Made by a program: the position numbers and the translations under genes. From Hyaloscypha bicolor E (taxonomy: Eukaryota; Ascomycota; Leotiomycetes; Helotiales; Hyaloscyphaceae), in NCBI RefSeq assembly GCF_002865645.1, contig NW_020194594.1, forward strand, positions 620,001 to 684,000: a DNA stretch of 64,000 nt, given 5' to 3'. Under the pieces are notes generated by a model, which saw only the letters and a list, made by a program, of their open reading frames with translations, made no database searches and was not told the DNA's origin. This document shows positions 56,356-64,000 of the stretch, piece after piece (within the stretch, counting starts at the first letter, position 1; each line of letters opens with the position of its first letter).

Positions 56356-58103
56356 TCAATCTCCTTTGATGAACTTCTTGAATAGCCTCCATCTCCCGGC
56401 TTCTCCCCACGTATCTCGGGTATTTGGTCCATCTGCATTTTTCTTCGCCAGTCTCTTTTCCTGTTCATCATCTGCATCTTTCCGTCTCCTCTCATCTAGG
56501 TTCTTATGGAACTTCTCTTGTTCAGCCTCCTGCTCCATATCTCTCATTTTCATTGCAAGATACTCTTCCTTTCGCTTGCGGTCGTCCATCTCAAGCAGCC
56601 ACTGAGGGTTCAAACTGGGTTGCTTGTATCGGAGCTTCACCACCCACCCCGGCCTCACAAGGCGGCTCCACATTCTGGGAAGAATAATCTGGCGAGATGG
56701 ACCGTAAAGCAAAAAATCGCCATTCTTGATAGCCACGAAATTCTCTCGGTCAGAATCAAATTGATCCGGTTCAATTGGCCATTTCCCTTTAAAGATCTCG
56801 TTTATCACGTTGCACATGTTCTTGGAATATTAATTACTCATCCCTTAAAAAGTGTATGGGGCTTCAATTCGCTCACCTCCCAGGTACGGACTTCAAGATA
56901 AGGCAAGTCATATGACTCGCCGTCTGCATTTTCCAAGGTGATGATGTTATCTGGAACATCAGCGCCTTCGGGAGATAGATCTCTTTTATGAGGCTTTGCC
57001 TCTTCCTCCCTGGTTGGAACTCCTGTCACAGCCGGCATGCTCGCTGGTGTTTCAGTTGGAAGCGCATGAATCGGCTCATCTGGCATCGAACCCGCTAACC
57101 TCTCATTCTCCAATTCAAGTTCTCTCTGGCTTGTTTGCAATACTCTTGTTGCGCGTCTCAATACTTTGCGCGATACCGAACGCATGTCTTCCAAGAGCTC
57201 TTGGTGGGACTCGTATGATGGAGAACTGAGATCTTGATCAACTTTTTCGTCCAACTGCTGTATTTCCTCCTCGTCGAGCCGTTCAGCGGCCTGCTCTGAC
57301 GCCGAAGTTGATAGAACAAGAGTCATCTGATCACTTTCTCCTTGTCCTTGCACGATGCTGTCAGCCAAAGACCGTTCCTCCGTGCCTTCGAGAATCTGCC
57401 GATCATCAGGAGACCCAGCCTCGGGCACTTCAGGCAGGTCTTCTCTCTCTTCAATCAACAACATTTGTTTCGACTCTGTCGGCTGATTGTACCCTAGTTG
57501 GTACACATTGGTACTCTTGAGTGAGTGATGCACGGCGGTCATAGAGTGCTCCAAGGACATCTGCAAAATACTACATTGTATAAGCGAAGAACACCTAACG
57601 AGTAAGTCCAAAACTACTTACTAAACATTCTGGGGAGATTTATCCCTATTGACCTTCAATATCATCAACTCAAGAGTGGTATCCAGTACTCTGTGCTGCC
57701 CTCTCAACACCTCTCGATAAAAAAGCAATTTCGCCTTCCTGCTAAAAATCCAATGGATCCGGATTCCAACCTGCCTCAACTTCCCCGGACTCTCGCGAAA
57801 ACGGACCAGAAGTGGACTGAGTGTCGTCTGCAACCGCTCCAGAGGGGCAAGGATCCTGTCGCATATGTCCAAGACGTCTTTAATTAGGCTTGTATCTTCG
57901 GAAGATGTATGGGCTGGTTGAAGCAGCTCACTTCGGACTCTGATTAGAAGCTTGGAGAATGCACCGACCTCGTCGCCGTAGATTCGGACTTCTTGTCCTG
58001 CGGAGCCTATTCCATCTGCAATTGTGTAAAGCCCATTGGCGACGGCGAAGCCTGTCGCTGCGATCCCGGTCACGGCGGCAGCAATGCTCAGAGGGTCAGG
58101 CAT
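56356..58103 (-). CDS. Fungal STAND N-terminal domain + ubiquitin-like domain protein
   Basis: Three minus-strand exons (58103-57622, 57570-56877, 56820-56356) encode 546 residues. It begins MPDPLSIAAAVTGIAATGF and runs VANGLYTIADGIGSAGQEV: the helical N-terminal domain found at the front of many fungal NACHT/ankyrin (NLR-like) proteins. A polar, Glu-rich coiled linker follows (about 180-360). The C-terminal part holds a ubiquitin-like domain: IITLENADGESYDLPYLEVR, TWE, CNVINEIFKG, FLLYGPSRQIILPRMWSRLV, RPGWVVKLRY. It ends in a long charged helix (KRKEEYLAMKMRDMEQEAEQ). The pairing of these two domains without an NTPase is known in fungi and thought to belong to intracellular signalling or incompatibility systems. 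The first intron could instead use a tttgcag acceptor, but gtaagt...gtag gives the smooth QNVYILQMS joint. Role unknown. Confidence 0.85.
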
Positions 58104-58429
58104 AACTGAGTGTCTGATTTGAGAAGAGGGAATGAACCCGATATGTCGCTAGTAAGGTGGTTGGGGTTGTTTATAATTATCTTGAAGCTGTAGCTGACAG
58201 CCCGTGGCGGAGCCCTGTGGCGGAGCCTCAAGCTACTGGCTGGAGCTGCTCATGGCCACTGACGACCCCTGTAGTTATGCGGGATTAGAACACAGCCTGC
58301 TTTTACACGGGAGGTTTTTGGGGCCAAAAATTGCCGCCCCTTGTTGATCCTGATACCCAAAATCTACTTTTGAATGTTATCGCAACATAGTACGCTGAAG
58401 GCTTATTAGGTGGGGTGGGCGGTACCTTA
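58104..58429. other. Promoter side of the STAND/ubiquitin-like gene
   Basis: There is no gene. A near-repeat gtggcggagcc occurs twice at about 58205 and 58218. Confidence 0.45.
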
Positions 58430-58640
58430 GCAAATTAAAATTTCTTAGGCTTTGAATTTTATTTTATTATTTTAAAGTTCTAATAATAAATAAATAAAAT
58501 TTACTTACCTTAAAAATTTACCGGGGTTATTTTATAGTTCCTTAATATAAAATAAAATAAAATATTTTCATTAATTTTAGTAATTTAAGCCCAAAGAAAT
58601 ATTTAACTTATTTTAAGATTTTTTATAATTCAAATTACCT
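58430..58640. repeat. AT-rich inverted-repeat patch
   Basis: The stretch is strongly AT-rich and symmetrical. The arm near 58436-58465 (aaattaaaatttcttaggct) matches the reverse complement of about 58583-58612 (aagttaaatatttctttggg) at most positions. It looks like a small RIP-affected MITE or foldback. Borders are approximate and no target duplication was identified. Confidence 0.45.
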
Positions 58641-58965
58641 AAAAAGAGCTTCAGAACTAAGCTTAGCTTCTCGTAATATCACCTGCCTGTGAATTGTTCC
58701 ACTTTATGGTTTATTGTTTTGCTATACTCGTGAAGTAATGTGGCTGACTTGGATTTCGCAGCAGCTGAAGCGGCTGAAAATGCCCTTCCGAACACTGGCT
58801 TTCCCGGCAGCAACAGTACAGGACCCCTGATTCAATACTGCAAACAAATGGGGTATTCTGATATCCCCGAAGAAATTAGTCCTAAAGAAATTCATTTCTC
58901 AGAATTCTGAGTCCATAAATTGCATTAACATTCCTTCGTCCAAATTTCATGCTCTCCTGCTCATA

Positions 58966-59805
58966 TCAAACAAAGTCCCCGCCCCCACTCTTCACCAACG
59001 CAGCCCTTAGACGACCGATAGTCGTCTTATTTTCTATGCCCTCTCCTTCAAGACGCCTTTTATCCTGTTCCAGCGTCTGAATATACCTCTTCGCAAGAGC
59101 AAGCAGATCTCCTTTACTTGCCCTGCCTCTGCGCCCACCGTTATTCACATGCCCATCAAACTGCATCGCTGCGACTCCCGGTGGAATTGCCTCCAGAAGG
59201 TGCGTAAAATGCGTGTTCAACCCTGTCCGGTACTGTTTCTCAACCATGTTATGAGCTGTGCGAAATTTAGGGAGGACATCTGCTTCTGCGTCGTTGGTGA
59301 CATCCATCTTGGGGCTTTCCTTGATGCCACGAAGCTGATGGCTGATTGATTTTGATGTGCTCGAGGGCAAGTTTTGGCTACGGGGACTTGGGAGCTGCTT
59401 TTGTTTGGAGCGTGAAGCATGGCGACCTGGGTTGTGAGACTGCCGAGGGATTCTCGAGCCTACCCATGCTGCTTTCAGGGCACTTCGATGAGAACTCTCA
59501 CTCATCTTCGGAGATGATGTGGGTTCGTTTGAGGGGGATGAGATCTTGGCCATATCACTGTCGCAATCCTCGTCCCGAGCCACCGAAGGCTGCTGCGCGG
59601 TAATGAGAGACTGAGGAATGTCGGAAACATTTACAGCGTGGGAATCTCCTTGCCTGTCATCGGTTACGGTTGTATTGGGGGTTCTGCTGAGATTCTGGTC
59701 CGAAGTGCGAGTCGAAGTAATGCCAAGAACCACCACTTTCTGGAGCAAAGATTCCGCGCGAGAAAACGGGCAACGGAGGATATAACGCATCGGTATTTCG
59801 GTCAT
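58966..59805 (-). CDS. bHLH transcription factor, SREBP-like, subtype A (copy 2)
   Basis: The frame from ATG 59805 encodes 279 residues. The bHLH is at about 184-250: AHNMVEKQYRTGLNTHFTHL, loop with Gly/Arg, then LLALAKRYIQTLEQDKRRLE. The first ten residues of its basic region (AHNMVEKQYR) are identical to copy 1 at 46.9 kb, on the opposite strand. Ser-rich SP-motif sequence precedes it. The start is uncertain. Another frame (59968-59657, minus) overlaps the N-terminal 50 codons and reads more like a natural N-terminus (LYPPLPVFSRGIF, SWHYFDSHFGPESQQNPQY), but ends at a stop near 59657 with no good intron to connect them. The true N-terminus may thus be in that frame, with an unseen intron or a frameshift near 59680. 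The DNA-binding part is secure. Confidence 0.75.
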   Translation of the reverse strand: MTEIPMRYILRCPFSRAESLLQKVVVLGITSTRTSDQNLSRTPNTTVTDDRQGDSHAVNVSDIPQSLITAQQPSVARDEDCDSDMAKISSPSNEPTSSPKMSESSHRSALKAAWVGSRIPRQSHNPGRHASRSKQKQLPSPRSQNLPSSTSKSISHQLRGIKESPKMDVTNDAEADVLPKFRTAHNMVEKQYRTGLNTHFTHLLEAIPPGVAAMQFDGHVNNGGRRGRASKGDLLALAKRYIQTLEQDKRRLEGEGIENKTTIGRLRAALVKSGGGDFV

Positions 59806-61908
59806 CTGTCAGCCATCCTGGAAGGCCGAGATCCCGAGATGGCTCGGATGGCTGCCAATCTCTTTGAAATTGGGCTGCCATTTGGTTGCCGTCCCAAATA
59901 CGTTGGATAAGGGGGAGTTGTATCCAGAAGCCGGATTTATGTATCCACTCTAGGTAATTGTTAGCCAAGTTTCAAAAATTTGGAGGTGCCGAGTAGGACC
60001 GAGTAGGAAATAGTAACAATTTGGAGGGCTTTCCTTTTCCTGTTCTCTTCGCCTCGCCACAATGCCGAAGAACCGCGACTTTCCTTGATCTCAACTTGAT
60101 TTTGTGAGATGATGGCAGCTTGTTGGCTATGACCAAATGATGCACGAGCTAGGAAGGAGACTCTGGGTAAAGAAAGCTTGTAAATGCTGTTCGCTCGTCA
60201 GTCTTCATCGATTCCTGGGTGTTATGTGGCGCAACTGTCTCAGCATCTTGACTTGATCCGGTGTTGTCTGCAGATGCAGTCGACCGATAATTCGAGTGTG
60301 GGATTTTCTCGTCCAATGTCACATCTTGCCCCGCGATTTTGACCTCTGTGATACCGCGCTATTGGCAGACTCCGGTAGATCCCTAATAGAAAGTGGAGAT
60401 GAGTGGGCTCTCATACTCCATAAGGTCAAGGGTCAAGCAGGCAAGAAGTCCACATCACGGGTCGGCCCAGGCCTCCATCAACAAACCAACGTCTACGGAA
60501 GGTCGGAACTATTGCCAATATCTGACTCCTGAAACCGGGAGATTTCGAGGGCCCCGGACAAGAACTGATGTAACTGTACGACATTTGCAGTTCAATGCGA
60601 GACCATGATCGTCTTCGTTGTTGTACTGTACAGTACAAAGATTCAGACTTGGCTGGAGGACTGAAAATTAGCTAACAAGCTTGGCAGGTGCTTTGACTCG
60701 AGCGGATGGATGCGAGACATGCCGTGTTTTTGACTACTGGCCACTCAGAACGCACTCAGCGTGGTACTAGCATATGCACGCCTGCATACAAATACGGTAA
60801 GCCAAGCGACTCTTCTCTCATTTCATCCCCATCACGGACCACGACGACTCCGAATGCTTTGTGATGTATCAAACATTCGATTACATAGACAAGCGGTCTG
60901 TTTTAAGTCCCAGGCCCAAAATCTGCTCCCCTTCCCTTTTCCAACACATATAAATTATCTTCCACCCCCGCCCGCCTTCCCTCTCTGTCATTTTTTTTTA
61001 AAAAAAATTCTCGACCTTCCGCCTTAGTTCAAATATCGGTCCCAAATTGTCGACAGCATTTCCTAATGCACAATGGCTATTATGAAGCGACATCGCATTC
61101 GCACCACAACAAGATCGGTGCTGCGGAGCCTGTGATCGTCGCTCAAAGTCAACCATTGAGTTATTCCTCCATTTCTTGAGTGTTCAAAGCAAACGTCTGG
61201 CCCTCGAGTCAGAATGACCCAGTAACCTACAATGTCGAGTACACAATTCGGCCTGGATCTGCGAGCGCCTCGACGGAGGTCTGCCTCCGGCCCGCCTTCA
61301 TCAAAACTTGCTTTTCTCCTTTATCTTCTCGGAGAGTCTGCATTTGATTGGATTTGAAGCACCCAGCGTCTTCCCTGTCAAGGGCTGCAACGACACGGCC
61401 ATCGAATTCTTGGTGACGGATCGAGCTTTCGAAATCTCGATTCGATAGGAGGTATAGTACCTCCACTTTGATGCAAATGTCGGCCAACATGAGATCCATC
61501 ACACCTCACGGAAGTGGTCACCGCAACCCCCAATTGCAGTATTCGGATTAAACATATTCCTTATGCTGCGGAGTGCTGCCTGATACGCCCTTAGTCCGGT
61601 ACCCAAGCTTTTGTGGCGACTTTCGGGCACACCAAACAATGGGAATTGCGGTTTGTCGTCAACCGTATTCTCGATCAGGCCCCGCTTGTGGAACCCGATT
61701 CACAAGGAACGCCTTCCTCTTCAGAGTGTCATCTTTCTGGTTCAGAAGATCTCTACATAACCAGGTTCAATGCTGCACTGCTACATCTGTCCACCCTGGT
61801 ATTACCAATTCGACTACGCGCGAGGAACCTTTTGGCGTGGACTTATTCAACCTCTCTCGAGGCGGAGCAACATCCGGGATTGATTTTGGAGGCAGGGGTC
61901 GTTCCAAA
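59806..61908. other. Divergent gap between two bHLH genes
   Basis: The gap includes the alternative N-terminal frame of the minus-strand bHLH gene (to 59968) and the promoter of the plus-strand one. The downstream frame is open from 61573 without an ATG until 61639. Nothing else recognisable is present. Confidence 0.45.
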
Positions 61909-63012
61909 ATGGCATCGCGGAACTGGGAGCAGAACGATAATGAAGCAGTAGAAGGCGAGGCGGTCTGGCGATACTTGGACACAGCTCCTCAACCCTCAAA
62001 TTTTTCCACCCAATGGCTACTGTCACCGAATGCTACCCCGCCTATATGGCCACAAATCTACAAGGTACCATTCGCGACCACTTCGGGGCTTTCTCGCAGC
62101 CCTCCACCTACAACTGGTCAATCCATTAACCCTTTTGATGGAACCTTTGGAGACGCTGCGGCATGGACCGCGTGGGGAGACTGGGATGGCTTGGGAGAAA
62201 ATGGAAATAAGGGAGATGGGGGGTTGGGTGGTGGGTTGGAAGCCCAGCAAATTTGGCCTGGCTTCACGACAGGCATATCCCCACATAATTCCGATATCTC
62301 GAGTCCAGTATCCTACGCTCCAAGAATAGACTCGAGTGAAAGAGATTCTGCCAGCAATGGGCACGCCTACTCGCCTCACACCACGGCCAAATTCCTTTCC
62401 GTGCGAAGCGCAGAAACAGGTAATGGGGGCAGTGGAATGGCAGAAGCATGGCCGTCGGTGCCCTCGAGTTACCTTGAATCCTCGGATATGCAAGGCGTAG
62501 TAGGAATACCAGAGGGGGATAGTTTCCCGAGGGGTCAAAAACTAAGCACGATACAGGAGTTGGTGAACCACGTTTTCAGTTCTCCCGCGCACACAGAGCC
62601 TATATCCTCCCCAGCCACATCAATAGCATCACCTAAACCGTTCTCTAAAACCCTCAAGAATAGAGAGTCGAGACTTCAATCAGCAGAGTCCGGTGATGAG
62701 AGTCGGCAGAGCAGTCACGCACAGAGCGAGAAGAGGTATAGGACGACATTAAACGGCCGGTTTTCAAGTCTGCTTCAGGCTCTTCCGGACCCGATGGTAG
62801 AACAGACTGGACCGTTTAAAGGTAGATTGACGGCCGAGAAACCAGCGACTAAGGCGAATACCCTCGATCACGCAATGCTCCACATCCGAAATCTGGAGGC
62901 TGAAGAACAGGAGCTCAAGGAAGAAAGTTTAGTATTAGAGGGACAGGTAGCTGCGTATAAGAGATTGCTTGATGGGAGAGGTGGCCTCTGGAAGAAGTGG
63001 CCAGAAACTTGA
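61909..63012 (+). CDS. bHLH transcription factor, subtype B (copy 2)
   Basis: A single exon of 367 codons from ATG 61909 (MASRNWEQND). I chose this ATG because the similarity to the subtype-B copy at 49.5 kb begins soon after it. The frame is open further upstream, with ATG 61639 as alternative. Shared marks are a W-x-x-W-x-D-W-D segment (AAWTAWGDWDGLG), then the bHLH from about residue 270: SHAQSEKRYRTTLNGRFSSL, LQALPDPMVE, AEKPATKANTLDHAMLHIRN and a coiled coil with ELKEESLVLEGQVAAYKRLL. LLQALPD and ESLVL-x-GQ are identical in both copies. The basic region keeps H, E and Y-R. Helix 2 is more diverged (LDHAMLHIRNL), so dimerisation partners may differ. No membrane segment is present. Confidence 0.82.
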   Translation: MASRNWEQNDNEAVEGEAVWRYLDTAPQPSNFSTQWLLSPNATPPIWPQIYKVPFATTSGLSRSPPPTTGQSINPFDGTFGDAAAWTAWGDWDGLGENGNKGDGGLGGGLEAQQIWPGFTTGISPHNSDISSPVSYAPRIDSSERDSASNGHAYSPHTTAKFLSVRSAETGNGGSGMAEAWPSVPSSYLESSDMQGVVGIPEGDSFPRGQKLSTIQELVNHVFSSPAHTEPISSPATSIASPKPFSKTLKNRESRLQSAESGDESRQSSHAQSEKRYRTTLNGRFSSLLQALPDPMVEQTGPFKGRLTAEKPATKANTLDHAMLHIRNLEAEEQELKEESLVLEGQVAAYKRLLDGRGGLWKKWPET

Positions 63013-63494
63013 TTTACTGATCCGCACTCTTTATTTACCCTGTTGAGAGGAGAGTGTTTCGTTTTGAACGCTCATATGGAAATGAGGAGTAATCAGAGGG
63101 CGACGGATATTGAAAGAGCATAAAATGTTTTACCTTGAAAAAGCAGAGCTCTAGTATCAGCAGGAATCCTGGAACCCGGGTAAAGCTAAACTCTTTTCCT
63201 GGTGTGTCCTGTCTGGTAGTCCTTGTAGGGAGTCAGGTAAATCTATCCCCCCTTTCCAAAATCTCCCTAAAGATACGCAGAAAGCATTGAATATGCCTTT
63301 AGAGACAATTTTATGTGATGACGCACACACTTTCTTCCCCATGTTTGATCGCGAACACCCTTTCACGAATCCTCGATAACTCCGCTCAGAGCCTGGGACC
63401 CACCACAAGCACTTCCATCTTCGAACTGCTTGCGATGGACATCTTTTATGGAGATTTCGTTAATGACTATTAGCCTTGCCTCTCTCTTTTTCAG
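63013..63494. other. 3' flank of bHLH gene
   Basis: Only short frames are present. A 51-codon plus-strand frame near 63315-63473 (starting MTHTLSSPCL) ends just before a pyrimidine-rich intron-like end at 63494 and could be an upstream exon of the next entry, though phases do not match. Confidence 0.35.
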
Positions 63495-63772
63495 CACCCG
63501 CGGGGCTCGTTAAGAAGGTCCACAAACCTTACAAGGATGGCCGCTCTGCTGACCAGTATCTCGTACAGTTCGAAGACGGCGGCAACCTTCTAAAGACCTT
63601 TGGGACAGACTCAAACTCCATATCCGACGCTTTTATACCGACGAGAATAAGACTTTACAACAAGTGGCGACAGCGCTCAGCTACTATCCCCCCCCCCCCC
63701 TTGAATACTTACAGTGGGTCCTGGGATAACACCACTCCTGCACTGACCAACTCAAGGGTGTATGGCCAATAG
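63495..63772 (+). CDS. Possible 3' exon of an unrecognised gene
   Basis: After a classic acceptor (cctctctctttttcag) a frame runs to TAG at 63770-63772 with sensible sequence: LVKKVHKPYKDGRSADQYLV, QFEDGGNLLKTFG and RIRLYNKWRQRSA. The last 30 residues run into a poly-C tract and an inverted repeat, and look foreign (TIPPPPLNTYSG). I do not recognise it. It may be an exon whose end was altered by a repeat insertion, or a relic. Confidence 0.3.
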
Positions 63773-63878
63773 CGATTCTGGAAAGCACCTGATATTTCCT
63801 AGTTGGGGGTTATAAACGAGGTTTCAGGGTGGCGTTATTAAAGGACCCGCTGTAAGTATTCAAGGGGGGGGATAGTAA
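63684..63878. repeat. Inverted repeat with poly-C/poly-G arms
   Basis: The left arm (63684-63740) reads ctatcc, a 13-C run, ttgaatacttacag, tgggtcc. The right arm (63826-63878) is its inverse: gggtcc-like, ctgtaagtattcaa, an 8-G run, gatag. Similarity continues into ataacaccac / ataacgccac. The spacer is about 85 bp. It could be a small foldback element; the window ends soon after. Confidence 0.65.
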
Positions 63879-64000
63879 GAGGATGACTTCTTTCCAGCAT
63901 GGGTCTCGAGGCGTTACAGCTATAGATCTACGAATTGCTGAAACTATCCAGGGAGAAACAATTAACCAAAGGACTGCATGAGTGGAATCTCAGAAAGAAT

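Overview
The window is nuclear DNA of a filamentous ascomycete (Pezizomycotina). The evidence is intron-split genes with short introns (about 48-110 nt, GTRNGT...YAG, CTRAY branch sites), recognisable fungal families (Dib1, Hmt1-type ABC transporter, Tho1-like SAP protein, P450s, a Pth11/SAT4-type membrane protein, SREBP-like bHLH factors), and AT-rich islands that look like transposon remains decayed by repeat-induced point mutation (RIP). Leotiomycetes is my guess from the style of the orphan genes; nothing in the sequence proves it.

Left part (1-30 kb). An AT-rich decayed repeat (1-1.9 kb) and a broken GIY-YIG-like ORF (2.2-2.9 kb, minus) precede DIB1 (U5 snRNP, three exons). An aminoglycoside-phosphotransferase-like C-terminal remnant (minus, near 6 kb) follows, then a seven-exon vacuolar ABC transporter of the Hmt1 type (6.7-9.5 kb). 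A 0.6-kb foldback-like inverted repeat (9.9-10.5 kb) separates this from a P450 / rhodopsin-like 7TM protein / P450 group (11.1-18.0 kb). Next come a Tho1/CIP29-like SAP protein (18.9-19.9 kb), 4.6 kb without a supported gene, and a 1531-aa protein made of a long disordered region plus a C-terminal methyltransferase-like domain (24.5-29.1 kb).

Middle (30-46 kb). A 14-bp minisatellite is followed by a 963-aa single-exon orphan (31.2-34.1 kb), a multi-exon nuclear-looking orphan (34.8-36.8 kb), a RIP-like patch, and a protein with motifs resembling the uracil-DNA-glycosylase fold (38.6-39.9 kb). About 7 kb of gene-poor, repeat-bearing DNA follows. It holds a 498-bp non-autonomous hAT-like element with an exact 8-bp target duplication, inserted between inverted copies of an older repeat that also occurs near 2 kb.

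Right part (46-64 kb). This is the most unusual region. Four genes for SREBP-like bHLH transcription factors lie within 16 kb, as two subtypes: A at 46.9 kb (+) and 59.0 kb (-), B at 49.5 kb (+) and 61.9 kb (+). Between the two A/B pairs is a minus-strand gene that joins a fungal STAND-type N-terminal domain to a C-terminal ubiquitin-like domain with no NTPase between them. The DNA separating these genes is long and otherwise empty. I read the region as a local duplication of a bHLH pair around a signalling-type gene; its function is unknown.
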